64,000 nt of DNA, taken from Progne subis subis. Taxonomy: Eukaryota > Chordata > Aves > Passeriformes > Hirundinidae. The notes beneath the pieces were generated by a model, which saw only the letters and a program-made list of their open reading frames with translations, had not been told where the DNA came from and ran no database searches. The DNA is taken from contig JAKJHU010000053.1 in the NCBI GenBank assembly GCA_022316685.1, forward strand, positions 2,783,636 to 2,847,635, given 5' to 3'. The position numbers and the translations under genes were made by a program. Positions 1-12,825 of the stretch are shown here, piece by piece; position 1 is the first letter of the stretch, and every line of letters starts with the position of its first letter.

Positions 1-2875
1 TTTTGGGGAAAAGGAAAAACCCCAAAACTTCACACATCTAGTAACCACTGAGGCTTGGCCTCACAAAGCAAGATGCAGAAATAGCTATGCAAGACCCTGC
101 TCATCAAATTGACTACAGACAGCCAAATCTTTTCAGTTCTGTAGTTACAAAGACTTCAGTGAGAGCCGACTAAGAAATTATTTGGCACACAGGCACCCAA
201 ATGAAGTAGGAATAAATGGATATCACTTAACACAAAAAATTGTAAGTTTTTCTTCAATGCATTAGTAAACTAAAGCAGTTGTATGTATCTCTCAGCCAAC
301 AACCAAAGGGAAAGAATTATTCCACTATCCCAGATAATTGTATCAGTCTTTCACTTTCAGTTCCAGGCTTTAGCATAAGGCTTTTAACAGATACGGCGAC
401 ATTCCAGATTAATGTTGCGGGTATTTTTTAACCAGACACACGATATAAATTTTGACATTTGTACATTCTTCTGATGTTTCAAATTAAACTCCCCATAGAA
501 TAAGTAAAAAGTACAATGAGAATCCCAAATATGAAGGCCATTCATTAGGATTTGGTATTGAATTGCTGCCAACTGGCTGTACCATTACTCAAGGGGAGAA
601 GAAAAACAGCACTATCAGATATAGACTCTGTTTTGTGAAACTACGTCACAAAAGGTTCCAATGTCACTTTGTTAATCAGTGAAAGAAAAAAATCAGGCCT
701 TGACTCAATTCCAATGTGGTTGATGACTCTACAGCTTCATTAATGAACCATAAATTCTGTTTATTTCCCATCTGCTGTGCAGAATTGATTTGAACAACTT
801 CACTCAGAAGAGGGTTACTTTTGAAGTAGATGAATGATCTATGTATTGTAAGAAACTTCCATATCCTCCCAAGAAAAATGCCAGTCTAAAAACTTCTAAT
901 AATTATTTGCATCCATCCAGGAAAAGAATGTAGTTTATGTTAAAGCTTCTGGGTTATCTGTTATTAAAGTGCATATAATCCTGAACACACTGTAAACTAA
1001 AATGAGTTTTGAATTCCATTAAGGTACAGAATCCCTTCTGCACTGTAATTCTGCACTCTTTTAATGCTCATAGACATAGCTTTGACTGGTGGGTGAGGAG
1101 AATTTAGGAGCAGAAGGGACACCACCACCAACTGCAGATCAGATTTACCCACAGAAAGGGAGTATGTGCTTGCCTGTCATATCAGTATCAACCTTGTCTA
1201 AATAGTTTCCTGATCTGAAACATCACCTACTACTTAGAATCTTAAAAAGAAAAAATCCTAAAAAATAACAAGAAATTACACTGGTTGTCTTTAAAATTTG
1301 TTTCAAAATGGAGAATCGTACAACTGCTGTTACTGGGAGAAATCCAACTGCTGCCTCCACTATGTTGGGTCAGCTTGTACAATGTCTTTTCTTTCAAGCA
1401 GTATAAAGCAACTAGCGCATAGTTTGGAAAATAAAGCAGAAACATATCCCAAAAGAGGGTGAGTCTGAGCATTTCATTATACTATTTGCTAACTCTTGGC
1501 TTTTATTACTTCCAAACTTTTATTTACTCAATAATTTTGAATGCTCTACACATTTTCTTTCACCTGCAAATTTTGGGTAATTCTTTCCAAAGTATATTCA
1601 AGAACTCATTATGTTATTGGAAGATAAAATGTTGGCTGTCTACATATATTTGACAATATTCTTTGGATTAGATACAACAGAGAAACAAAGTCCACTCAGT
1701 TTGACTGTCCCACACTCACTGCCTCCTTCAATGCATTCCTCTTCACCAGAAAAATCTGAGCTTGACCACAGCAATGTTTCCAAATTATTCCCCCACTTCA
1801 GAGTTGAAAAAGCTGACCTTGCAGTATTTTTCTGTGACTCTAAGCATCTGTACTGCCAACTCAAACATTCAAGAATCATCTTCTTTCAGCTTGATTTTTT
1901 GGGACTTGTCTGCTATTTGGCACAAACATTAGAATACCCAGAAGAACCAGAAAAGTCTTCTGCAAGCAGTCAAATCAAACCTGTTTGGTTTCTTGATTCA
2001 GCAATTGGCAGCCACACTTCAACTCACAGGAGGGAGAGCACTCCAGGGATTTATTCTTAGTTAGATACACAGAAGTGTAACAGGCACAAGCAGCTCCCTG
2101 GCAATGCTCCATGCCTGCAGCCTTTCTGCTACATTACCTTGTAACAAGCCTCACCTTTTCATGAATATAACATCCACAAAATTAACTTTAATTTGGCTTT
2201 GCTAGTTTTCTGCTGGGTGCACCTTCTGCCTCAGGGAGTGGGTAAGGGGGAAAAAAAAAATAAAATAAGAGGCAGGAACATTTCAGTATCACACACAATT
2301 TATTTAGCTTGTTCTGTTTTAACATTGGTCTAAACCAATTCTGCCAGGGACAAGTTTCTCGAGCTGAGATTTACAGCTGCATTCTTGAGACTGCCATGAT
2401 AGGTAAACATGGCTTGGTTGGTTGTTTGGAACATCCTGAAATTTAGGATTATATTGGAGAATGACAACCGTAAACCTTTCCCAGGCATCCCAGCTAATCT
2501 TTTTTTTCCCAAAAATTTAGCATTCCATCCCACACCTTCTGGGAGTATAAACCTTGCAGGAATCTATCCAGGGACCTATCTCTAATTGCAACCTTGAAGA
2601 ATAGAGGGAATACACCCTTATCAGGTTTGCAGATGACAACAAAGCAGTGGCAGAGCTGCCAAGAAGGGGCACTTTGGCAAGCCAGCAGAACGCACGCACG
2701 ATGTACAGAGATAAAGAAGGAAGATTCACATCTGAGGTTTTGAAGGATATCATGCTGAATGCCTGTTTCAACCCAGAAGGCAATTAAACATGTTATTATG
2801 GTATCTCAGGGTTAGTACCAAATACCTGCTGAGCTTTTGACAAAAGTCCCTCCAAGGACATTCTGAGAAACCAAC
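1..2875 (-). other. CHFR: CHFR intron 2 (partial)
   Basis: This stretch lies downstream of the second coding exon of CHFR on the minus strand. The next expected FHA-domain exon (the segment that follows LEDTS in the family) was not found here, so it should lie left of the window. Open frames are short and none looks like the rest of CHFR. The only recognisable element is a LINE fragment near 2.6 kb, listed separately. Confidence 0.6.
2600..2680 (+). repeat. CR1-type LINE reverse-transcriptase fragment
   Basis: The plus strand around 2608-2643 translates as TLIRFADDNKAV. This matches the FADD catalytic box and flanks of CR1/L2-type LINE reverse transcriptases, which usually read close to KFADDTKL. 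No long frame survives on either side, so this is a dead fragment with unclear ends. The family name rests on remembered similarity. Confidence 0.55.
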
Positions 2876-2975
2876 CTTGTATCTTCCAATGACACTTGAC
2901 CAGACTCTTCATCCACTATGATTTTACAGTGATCTCCAGACACCAACTTGTTGCCAGGGAAAGATAAGTCACAGC
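2876..2975 (-). CDS. CHFR: CHFR coding exon 2, FHA domain segment
   Basis: CHFR is a nuclear E3 ubiquitin ligase with an N-terminal FHA domain, a RING finger and a C-terminal PBZ zinc finger. It delays mitotic entry under microtubule stress. This 100-nt exon encodes CDLSFPGNKLVSGDHC, then KIIVDEESGQVSLEDT. That is the centre of the FHA domain, including the SGDH signature that contacts phosphothreonine. The acceptor (TTAAG before GCTGTG) and the donor (ACAAG before GTTGGT) are both present. The first two bases complete a Gly codon begun in the preceding exon, and the last two begin the Ser codon expected next in the family. Only the exon order and phase were checked; the RING and PBZ exons are outside the window. 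Confidence 0.93.
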
Positions 2976-4801
2976 CTTAAAAAGAAAGATTTTTCCAGCA
3001 AGCTTAAAAATACACATTACACAGTCAGATCAGCATTCTACATGGCTATAAATGCAACACAAACTGACTCATGTACATCTGCAACAGTTCAAAACTCCTG
3101 CTGTCACACAGGCAGCAACACAGCCTAGTGTGAGACACATAAATACAAGTGGTGAGATAGCTCCATGTGCTGATATAAACATTTCAACCATTTGAAGATA
3201 TTTCAGTTCCCTTTTTTTACCCCAATCCTAGCCCTCAAAGATAGAAATGAAGTCACAATTTCTCTAGAGTGGTACAGAAATAAGTCCACATATATCTAAA
3301 GTGCTCAGTTTAACTCCTAAAGGCACACATCTCACCGCACTCAGCTCTCTTTCCACATCATTGTGATGCTGTTTCATTGGATTTGACTTCTGTTTTATTC
3401 TGGTGTATCAGGGGCAAGTAGTATAAACCAATAACTGATTAAAAAAATTTTTAAATTATCATCACTGTTCTATCTTTTATTCTGTCATTTGCATCTGTCT
3501 TCTGTTTGTTTTTAAACAGGAAAGTTTTCCTCATCTCTGTTGACAGCATTATTATGTTACTAAAGCTGAAGAGAACTACAAATGCAGGACTAAGATTCAG
3601 GGATACACAGGAGAAATGTCATGACAATGTGATAGAAACCTTCCTACCTACAAGTCGAGGACTCTGTGATAATCTTGTCTTTTTATTTCACTTTAACACT
3701 AAATATTCAAAGCAACACTCAAGGTTCTCCACTGATCTCTCACAAAGCACTCAAAGTACTTGCTTACACCAAAGTTATAATTAACAACCATGATTCCCCT
3801 CCACCTATTCCCACTGTTGGTGAACTGACCTCATCCTGCCCAACAACAGATCCAGAAGCAAAGCAGCAGCCACAGGCAATTCTAATGCTCCTCAAGAGTC
3901 AGCAGTAGTGCTTATAAACTCATAATTTGCTACTCTAGCAACGATCCGTGTAACTAATCCACTAGCAAACAGCAATGCAAGCAACTGAACAAGGAAGTAT
4001 TCACCTCTTTTTTTCTGCCAGACAACCCTCAAACAGACCTGAGCTTGAAGAATTTACCCACAGATTAGTGATAAGCAATCTCAATGGATATCACCAACTG
4101 CAAACTTGCGAAATTTGCATCTGCTGTTTGTTCACAACTACTTACAGGAAGTGACCAATCAGCCAAACAGCTTAAGCTGATGAACAGGAAAAAGAAAATT
4201 GTCAAGGCAGAGAAAAAGAAAGTTAAAACACTTCAGTCCTTGTTTCAAATATGGTAAGCATGAAATCCTCTAAAATAAAGGCAAGTAGTACAAGTCCTAG
4301 ACTCTGGGAATAAAGCTTTCAAATCGACTCTCAGAGAAACTTTCAGTACTTGTTGGCAGTCTTTATATGGCCAGAAGAATTAAGGGCTTTTATGTGGGTG
4401 TTTTCTTTTCTGTGAAACTGAAGCATTTTGCATTACAGTTCCAACATATTTTAACCACAGAAACGAAATGAGAACGTAAACAGGACCGAAGCACGGAAAC
4501 TTCTGAATCAACAATCAGTTTTCCGTATTTAGACAAACTACCATAGACTGCCTAAAAGACATATTGACTTTGAAACGTGCCCGTGTCACAAGTTACTAAG
4601 AAAGAAAATGTCAGGCTAAAACTACTTATTCACACAACCAAGAGGTAAATTAGGAATACGGGGTGGCCTAGCAAACAACTCCAACAGCTGAAAGCACCAA
4701 ACCCAACTAGTTTCAGTCCACCTTCCAATGCTGTAAAGGCCAGGAGAGGGGATGGCTGCTGTCCCCCGAACACCGCCCTAGGCAGCGCGTCCCTGTCCCA
4801 C
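2976..4801 (-). other. CHFR: CHFR intron between the two coding exons
   Basis: An AT-rich intron of about 1.8 kb between the two CHFR exons. Short unrelated frames occur on both strands, but none has both splice borders and family similarity. I see no structured RNA or repeat that I can name. Confidence 0.75.
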
Positions 4802-4937
4802 CTTTCTTCCGCCCGATGGTCCATTCTCTTTTCAGCAGCAGGACGTGAGGCTCTTTCTCATCAGCACCCAGCCGGATCAGCTTCCCCCAGGGCTGCGGCT
4901 GCTGCTGGCTCTGCTCGCCTCCTTCCGACTGCTCCAT
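4802..4937 (-). CDS. CHFR: CHFR first coding exon
   Basis: The ATG is at 4937-4935. The protein starts MEQSEGGEQSQQQPQPWGKL and continues through EEREWTIG-like FHA sequence; the window reads KREWTIGRKK. This matches the CHFR N-terminus: a short Gln/Pro-rich lead, PWGKLIRLGA, then the first FHA strands with the conserved Gly-Arg pair in TIGRKK. The exon ends AAAG before GTGGGA, and its last G joins GC of the next exon to make Gly, giving KKGCDLSF. The coding part is 136 nt. A good acceptor (TTTTTGTCAG) lies 12 nt upstream of the ATG, so this is probably the second exon of the transcript, following a non-coding first exon in the CpG island. Confidence 0.95.
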
Positions 4938-4949
4938 TTGGATTCACAT
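4938..4949 (-). other. CHFR: CHFR 5' UTR piece and 3' splice site
   Basis: On the minus strand a pyrimidine tract ending TTTTTGTCAG is followed by 12 bases and then the CHFR start codon. This implies an upstream non-coding exon. The best matching donor on the same strand in the CpG island is GGGGTGAGG, with the exon ending at 5336; a second candidate ends at 5663. The pairing is inferred. Confidence 0.55.
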
Positions 4950-4959
4950 CTGACAAAAA

Positions 4960-5680
4960 CAAACAAAGCGAACCCAAACCCCATCATCACACGGCACCCG
5001 GGGCGGCACAGGGCTCCTCGGCACCCGCGGGGCCGGGCCCCGCGCGCCGCTGCCCCGCAGCCCCCTCGCACCCCCGGGGCTCCCCCGGCCCCGCCGCTCC
5101 CTTTTGTGCGGCGCCGCAAAACCCTCCCTCCCCTTCGGCTCCCCGCAGCCAGCCCACCCCCTTCCCCGCGCCCCAACCCCGCAGAGCCGCTCCCCGCCCG
5201 ACGGGGACCGAGCCGGGGGAACGAGCCGGGGCGGCCTCCGTCCGTCCGCTGCCTCCCCTGGAGCGGGGCGGGGGCGGCCGGCGAGGCTCGGGGGTGCGGC
5301 GCCCCCGCGGCGCGGCCCGTCCCGGCCCCCCTCACCCCAGCGCCGCGGCCCGGGCGGCTCCTGTCAACAGACATTGCCCCATCAGCTGATGCGGCCGGGG
5401 CGGGCCCGCGGGCCCATTGGCCGGAGCGTCGCGGGGGGCGGGTCTTCCGCCGCCCGCCAGCGAGCCGCGCCGCGCCGGCCGGAGCGCCGCCGCTTCCGGT
5501 GAGGCCGCGCCGCGTGCCGCCCGCAGGGAAAAGCGGGGCTGCGGAGGGGCTGAGGCGGCGGCGACGCCCTGGCGGCCATCTTGGATGTGGGCAGGCATTT
5601 CGGGTGTGGGCAGGACAGGGCGCCCGCCGCCATCTTTGTTGCGGGCAGGTCCGTCTCCTCACCGCGGGCCGTGTGGGCTG
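4960..5680 (-). promoter_or_regulatory. CHFR: CpG-island promoter of CHFR
   Basis: About 700 bp is extremely GC- and CpG-rich and lies immediately upstream of the CHFR start codon. Visible motifs are an inverted CCAAT box (5416-5420), a GC box (about 5433-5442), an ETS-type CTTCCGG (5493-5499), a perfect 12-bp palindrome CATCAGCTGATG containing an E-box (5380-5391), and two YY1-like GCCATCTT elements (near 5576-5583 and 5629-5636). No TATA box is evident, as is usual for CpG-island promoters. The human CHFR promoter is also a CpG island. A plus-strand donor-like CTTCCGGTGAGG (exon end 5498) leaves room for a divergent transcript, but no coding exon follows on the plus strand. Confidence 0.85.
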
Positions 5681-7879
5681 GCAGCTGGCTGAGGTCTTTT
5701 AAGCTGTCGCATTGACTGAAAAATTGTTGTAGTTTAACTCTTGGATGTTGAACAATCATTGGTTGGCAGCAGCGGCTAAATAAAGAACATAACGTGCTGT
5801 TCCAGGGCCAGGCTTTAAAAAGCAAGCTCGGACTGAGGCATGATCTGTGCCCGCTGATGGAGGAGTCACGCACGGAGGGGGCAGCCCCAGTTCTCCCGAG
5901 GAGACTCTTACAAACCAAATCCTGGCATTAGCGGGGACAAAAGCAGGCGACAGAGCTTTCTGAACCTTGAAACTCATCACTTGTCTCTTTGCTATCGCAT
6001 CGACCGCCTCATTTCCATGTCCTCCATTTGGTGGTCGTTTGTGTAAAACAGTATTAATACTGTCTACTTGTTGATCTGTTTGTTTATGTTGGTTTCACTT
6101 CTTTTTCCTGGGACATTTGTATCACGTGCACCATAATTTTTCTAGGCCAACTAGCACTCCATATAAAGCAGCTTCCTAGCCAAACAAATTGTGGTCCTTT
6201 TGCACAGCATCAGTAGCATCCTTCCAGTGACAGATCACTTTATTATATTAATCTGAAGGACTCAGAACAGTTTTATGTTCATCAAAACAGGAAGAAGAAG
6301 CTGAGCTATCCTGGATGTCTCTGCTTCTTAAATTTGTCATCTAATACATACCGAGGCAGTGACACCTTTTTTCCACTTCACTTAAATGATTTTGAAGGTT
6401 GGATTAAATGAGAAGGGGAAAAAAAAAAAAAAAAAAAAAAAGGAAACAAAACACTAAAAACAAAACCACTTGCAGTTCTTGGCATTGATACTCCCACTTG
6501 GTTCACAGGCTTGACCTCTCAGATTTTGCTTTTTTACCTTTCCTGGAAGCCCTGCAGATCCCCTCGGCCACAGAAAGCTTACAGTAATACCAGCCTGTGC
6601 AAGACAGCCGGACGGGGCCACTGATAGAAGCAAAATTATTCAAATACAGCAGCGTTTTGATCTGCAGTTTTAACTGATACCTAACACAGTATTGCTCCAC
6701 AGTTCCAATTGCATGAGCCCCACGTGAGGAAAAAAATACAAGCACACACGAGTCAAAATTGATGCATGTACTTAAGAGCTTTGTGTTATTGACCTCAGTC
6801 TATAACTCTTCCCTTGGTAATAACAGTAGGAAAAAATGGTTCTTTGAGACCTGTATGTCTACATTCCTCCAAAAGGATTTCATCTGTAAAATACCCCGCT
6901 TGCTTTCAACTTTGTCCTCACTGAGGAATAGAGCCTTTTATACGTTTGAAGAGAGGCACAACAATGGAAGTTACAATCATTCAAAAGCATTGTCATGGTG
7001 CTTCATTTTTATTATTGCCCACAGTGACTGGTAATTGTTATCTCCGAGTGGCAGAGGAAAATACCAGCACATGGGAGATGCAACTAACAGCCCAACAACC
7101 AAATCTTTTGTGTAAACTGTAGCATTAGCTGAGGGAGGAAGTTGTTTTGTTATATTGTGGCATTGAGAAAACGTATTTTCCAAATATTCCTGCCAAGAGA
7201 TCCCTCTGCAATCATACCAAGGAATTACTGCACCTTGGTGATAGCACAGAGCAAGCAAATGATTGGTTCAGCTTCTGCAGTTCTCCCATAGTATCCATGT
7301 AAAAAGACAGCAAGTGAAACATACAGCTAGCTTAACGAGTCCTGTGTGGATAGGAGACTCAATTAAAATTAAATTATACAACAAATTAGGTTTTAAATGC
7401 TGCACTGCTTAGCCAGCCAGACAAATAATAATTAGAGACGTACTGATCTGCTATGTGCAGTTGATGGCTGTAACACTTCTCCATGTACACTCACCACACT
7501 TCCCTCCCAGATCAGGGTAGTTTTATACCACATTCCAAGTGATCCATCTCTTAACAGACCCATTTTGTACTTGTGACCCTCCTGAGCTGGGCAGAATGGA
7601 CAGGATCTTTCTAGAGACCACCTTTCCCATCTGCTCCCTCTGTTAATGTTTGTTCAGCAATATACCTCCCCCTCTTCTTTGTTCCTAGACTCCAGGTAGA
7701 TACACATATATCAGGAGAAAAAGAAGCTACAAATATTACTTCTTTTTTTCCCCTACAAGTAGTCATACACATACCAGCAGTTTGAAAATACCTTTTGATG
7801 GATTGAGAGGTACAAGCTAGAAACTGTCAACCTCTGATACTGGTTCCAGCAAAAGAAATTTAGGACATACTTACAAATT

Positions 7880-8034
7880 ACAATATAAAAATGAGTTCAG
7901 TTGAAAAGGACCTGAAGGCAGCTAGTCAAATCCTACTGTAAATGTTCAAACGCATTTGTATTGCATTAGTGTTTGAAGCTCTCTATCACCCTGTTGTAGA
8001 TAACATTCAGAAAGACTGGTGCTATTTAATTTTC

Positions 8035-8040
<6 letters not shown>
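7880..8040 (-). repeat. Degenerate CR1-like LINE 3' end
   Basis: The plus strand from about 7885 (gttgaaaaggacct, then ctagtcaaatcct) resembles the reverse complement of the avian CR1 3' end, which typically reads close to GTTGGAAGGGACC followed by CTAGTCCAACCCC. It is strongly diverged, so the assignment is tentative. Confidence 0.35.
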
Positions 8041-8067
<27 letters not shown>

Positions 8068-9766
8068 CCTCTGGAGAAAGCAATATCAAATTCATAATAT
8101 CAGATCTGGCAAAAGCAACTTGGAAAACATATTTCATGATTAAACTAATAACTATGTGTTCTGCATGGAAAATAAAGTATTTAAAATCATCCTAAGCCAG
8201 CAAGAGTAATATTATCCCACAACCATCTTCAGCTGTGGTTTCTGACCGCTGGCTGCTTGTCTGTGGGTAAGGAAAAAACAATTTTGTAGTGCATAAAAAG
8301 CATACCAAGGACAGGCTTTTACTCAAGCATTTTTCCAAATACTGATAGCCCGGTCCTGCAGATAATCTATGTTCCTGCTATGCTGTAAATGAGAATACAC
8401 TATTAACATGAAAGGTTTTCCAAGTCAGGCAGCCAGCCCCAGATTTCTTCCTTATCATGAGGTAGAGAAAGGAAGGCAGCCAAAGACACCACATGAAAAG
8501 GAAAGAGGAAAATTGTCACTTATGTCCTTTTTCTTATGCTGTTAATCCAGACATCAATTACTGACCACTGCCAGTGTTTGGGACCCTTTCGGAGTAGAGA
8601 AAACCAGCATGGAATTACCCATGAGTTACAAGGTTAACCAGCAATGAGTTAAGGTACCTCCAAATGATGGACTCCCTGGGAAATTCAGAGGAACTTCCAG
8701 GAAAACAAACAAAACCAACACTCTAAAATAATGCACCGGGGAGCTAATGAAGCAATATAGTTCCCAGGGAGAAGATCCTCAGCAGGGACCAGAGCTGAGC
8801 TTTGTTGCTGGGGGAGAAGGAGCAATGAGGAGAGGCTGCTCTGTGCCCAACTGGCAAACAGAGATCAAAAATAATGCAATTGTTAACACTTCCCCAGCGA
8901 GCTTCACTGGATGCAGCAATGGATCAACAACATGCCCAGTTGTCTTTGGAACCACTTTGTAAATGCAGCCAGGTATTTCCCAAAGAGAGCTAATAATAAT
9001 AATTAAAAAAAAAAAAAAAATTATTGACATTTATTCTTAGAAATTGCTAACAACTGACTATTTTGTTGCATTCAAATGGAATTTTAAAGCAGTATAAATA
9101 CACCTTTTGGCATTATTTACACCCTCCTTCCCCCTAGGCTGGTGGGGGAAAGCAGTTCAAATTCTTGCCTTTGGCACTTTTTAGTTTCCAAATGTCAAAC
9201 TCTGTAGGTAGCTTGCAAGCCCCAGCAGATGGTCTCTTCTGTCTAATAAAGAAAGCAATTCCACTTGATTACAAAAGTGGAGCTATTCCTAATAGCCTTA
9301 GGTTTTCCAAGACACGGGTTTGGGGTTTTTTGTACAGCCAGGCACAGCCCTACAGTAAAGTCTTCCCCCATCTTACCTGACAGGAGCCCACCCTCGCCAC
9401 GAGCATATGGACATACACCGACTCTCACTTTTCTTGGACCAGATTCAAACAGACCTTTTTAATGGTTCTTCTTGTCATTTATAGGTGACAGTCCAAATTT
9501 TCTTTTTGATCACGTCATTCATGATGTTTGAGAAATCCTGCAGCACTTCCCCAATAAGTCTTAGATTGACATGTTTAGTCTAAGGACGAAAATAATTGCA
9601 TGTATTATCTCATGATGAAAAACTGCCTACAGAAAAAAACCCACATTATTATTTCCACAAAGAATCCATAGAAAATTGGAAAAACTTACAGTCTGGTCAA
9701 AGAATTGATTTCATCAAAAGGGATTTTAAAAATATTTCTTTCCTTTGAGTGTTTTGAAAGGTACTT

Positions 9767-9780
9767 CCTCCAGGGGGTGC
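9767..9780 (+). promoter_or_regulatory. Candidate CTCF site
   Basis: CCTCCAGGGGGTGC matches the CTCF core pattern CCASYAGRKGGCRS at 12 of 14 positions. This is a sequence match only; occupancy is unknown. Confidence 0.35.
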
Positions 9781-12610
9781 CAGATTTACACTGCTGGAAA
9801 ATAAAAATGTGTGAATTATCCACACCAAGGACAGAACTGTCCATCCTGCACATTTCAAAGTACCTCGTGAGTGATGCACCCCTCCAGTCTGAGCCAAAGG
9901 CTCCAGTGTCCAGAGTGAAATTCTTCAGCTGTTCAATTGTAAAACTCTCTTGAAGTTGGAAACTGCTGACTGGTCCTACAATTAATGTCACATACATGCT
10001 CTGCCAAGTTCAGATAGGATACAACCCTCAGAAAAGAGCTTTAAGAGTGGCTGAGTGGAGAAATACATCCATCTCAGCCCTTGGAAAAAAGAGACCTTGG
10101 GGAAGGAAGAAGTAACAAATGCAGTGGCAGCTGTATGTAGCTTCAACCAGCTTATGAATAAGGACAGAAACCTGGACACAAGAACTAAAATGACACAGAA
10201 AAGCTGGAGAAAACATGGTCAGGAGTGTCATCGGGTTTTCTGTAGGTCTGCAGGGAATGTCAGCTATGAGTAGCATGTCTGTAAATGTCATTAGAGCAGA
10301 GGAGAAGTTTCACTGGCTCAGAAAATAGAGATCTATCACTTAAAACAGAAAATTTGCCTTGAACAGGCAACCACTTTACTCTTAGGGAAATTGATCTAAT
10401 CACTATTTCCAGACAAAGGAGCAAGAAAAAAAGAAAACTGTTGAGAAGCCATAAAGTAATATCAAAACCTTTTCAACATTTCACTGCTCATGTTTTTCTT
10501 TTATCTACACAGCAGCTAAAATAATCACACATTCAAGCCATTTTGGTTCCCACTGAAATATTACTGAAAGAATGCCTGGTTATCTTCTACTTGACAGTAA
10601 AATCTCTGCTGGATAAGTATTTAAGGAGAAAATTTCTGTGAGACTCCAATACAAAAAGACAAGATCTCTGATATATACCTACTTTGTCCTCTTGCAAATT
10701 TACTTTTCTTGCTTTGAGATTAGCAACAGAAGTCAACACTAGCAGTGAAAACCAACATAATTAATCCATAATATCATATGCGCGTGGGCATTGTCAGAGT
10801 GAAAAAAGACCCTGAATAATATATTTATCCCTTATTAGAGTGATCTTGGACCCAGGGCTGTCAGTTAACACCCTATTGAGATGCAGAAGAGATGCTCATT
10901 ATTCCAAAAAATCATCTCACTCAGTTCTCAGCTGTATATAACAGTGGAGCTCCAGTGCAGTTGCTGATCAGCAACTTTGCATCAGCTAAAAATACGATCA
11001 CTTGTGTAGACTTTGAATTGCTATGGAAGCACAGTGCATTCATGAACCAAAGCTTTGAGTGCTGGGAGTGGTTTCTGTGACAGTGTAGGGAGCTGTGCCT
11101 GGTGTAGGCACTGAACCAGAGACATCAGATAATCATTAGAAATCACTTGCAGTACATACCTGGAACTCTAGTAATGGTCTTTGTAAATGATAACATGCTC
11201 TAAATTGCATGGTCCTCAGACTAGACACTGGGATTAATGGAACATCTTACTTACTCTCAATGCCATATTCTAGAGACATACTGATATTTTTGTTTGGCAT
11301 TACCTTTGTAGATGCAGGCTTGCACACTAACCTGGTTTATGCTGAACTGTCCTCTGAGAAAGGGAAGGCTCTGTCTTATATGTCCTGTACAGAAACAAAA
11401 GGTCCCATAACATCTTGTCTGGCTTATTATTGGCAGGGAGTCAACCCTGGGGGATGTAGCAACATTTTTTATTTGTTATTTGATTTCTTAAAAATCCCTG
11501 CTGTGGATATTAAGAGGAAATCAGCCATAATTCAGGAGCAGTAATTCTGATGGACAGTGAGATGGAAGGTTTCATATTAAAGCCTTAGGAGGCCAAAAAG
11601 AAAATTGAAAATCTGGAAGTATTGGCTGATGGGCACTATACTTTCATTATAAAGAACACCAAGCTCTATAAACCTCTTGGCAGGAGGGATAAGAGCAGAA
11701 TGAAAACAGTGACCTTGAGATCAGTGTCAGGCTAGAGAATAGTAAGTTTACAACAAAGGCCCAAGTAAAGGAGAGGGAGAGGAAATGCAGGTCAAGACAT
11801 CATCTTCAACTTTGACCTTGTTCTTGGCACTTCTGGTCAAAAAATGTCCACATTTATAGTTTCTTTCTGTAAACCAAATCAGTATATGTTTTCTTTCCAT
11901 CCATGAAGCTGAACCCCCTAATTATATTTTCTTTGCTTTGCATCTTCACTGTTGAATTATTCTCTCTATTTTTGTCATTTGGTGCTTCGTCCCATTTCTT
12001 TTCCTAGCCAGTGGCCTGCTTTGACCAAATCACTTTCTATTTACAGCCCTCCTTTGATTCACCATTTTTTAGTGCAGCAAGGAAAAGGCTGTTCTTTTAA
12101 GTTTCTAAGACCTGTTTTGACCCAAGTCTGTCCATTCCATCCTATCATTTTAATTAACTTTTGGGAGTCAAAGCTCACCTCTTACCTGCCACATTGCCAG
12201 CCTGTATCACCTCTTTGTTCTATTTGCCCCATTTCCTCCTAAGCCTGGTCTCAGTCTAAAGAAATCTAGTTGGAGACCATTATTTGAGGTAGGCTTTGAG
12301 AAGCCAAAAAGCCTATATTATCTGCTAGCTAACTCTGGAGGCAACTGGCTATGATTTATGGTGGTGTTGGAACACCCTTAGCTCCACATCCACAGCCACT
12401 GAGAGCATGGGACAACGTGGGTGTTGGCACACCATCACCGTGAGGTTTTTCGTATGTGAACCCTGGCTGCTTAAAAACCCTGCATTCAGCTTTGACAGAC
12501 TGTAAAGTACTGGAAGTCACAATCCCAAAACATTGGTCTTGTTACTCATTTTATGGCATTCTCATCTTTTACAGCAGTGTATATGTGGAGAAGCAGTGGT
12601 TCAAGAGCTC

Positions 12611-12825
12611 ACCTAAATCATTGGTTTGCAGTTTATGGTCTGCAGAGCCTGGCAAGCCCATGGAATACTTCTAAAGAGTCTGAAAAAAGTGATTGAGAAA
12701 AAGAAAATTCATATGTGCCAGACAGCAATCTACATATGTGAAATTCCTAAAGGAGTCTGCACTACTGCTGGAAATTTTTTAGGGGTCCACAAATCAAAAA
12801 AGGTTGAAAAACCACTGACCTAAAT
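12611..12825. mobile_element. Non-autonomous hAT-type DNA transposon with 8-bp target duplication
   Basis: The element spans 12619-12817 (199 bp) and is flanked on both sides by the identical octamer ACCTAAAT (12611-12618 and 12818-12825). An 8-bp duplication is the hallmark of hAT insertion. The left end begins CATTGGTTT. The right end, read in reverse complement, begins CAGTGGTTTTTCAACC. These are imperfect terminal inverted repeats of the CAGTGGTTC type seen in Charlie-like hAT elements. An inner TTTTAGGGGTCCAC is also typical of that group. No transposase is encoded. Confidence 0.8.

Larger units (their letters stand above)
5700..12600. other. Intergenic, no gene recognised
   Basis: AT-rich sequence with no exon I can support. 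It contains an A run (6419-6441), a T run (8040-8065), an (AAT)n/A-rich patch near 8991-9020, CR1-like debris near 7.88 kb and a candidate CTCF site at 9767. The longest frames (about 100 codons, such as 9686-9997 minus and 11209-11544 plus) have no recognisable domain or splice structure. Confidence 0.6.

Noticed and set aside
4845..5702. Long overlapping frames on both strands (285 and 261 codons)
   Set aside because: They lie in the CpG island, where stop codons are rare. The composition is Arg/Pro/Ala-rich on every frame, and the only supported coding is the CHFR exon at 4802-4937.
9686..9997. 103-codon minus-strand frame
   Set aside because: The composition looks protein-like, but there is no recognised domain, splice site or neighbouring exon.
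11209..11544. 111-codon plus-strand frame
   Set aside because: No domain, no splice context, and a length expected by chance in AT-rich DNA.
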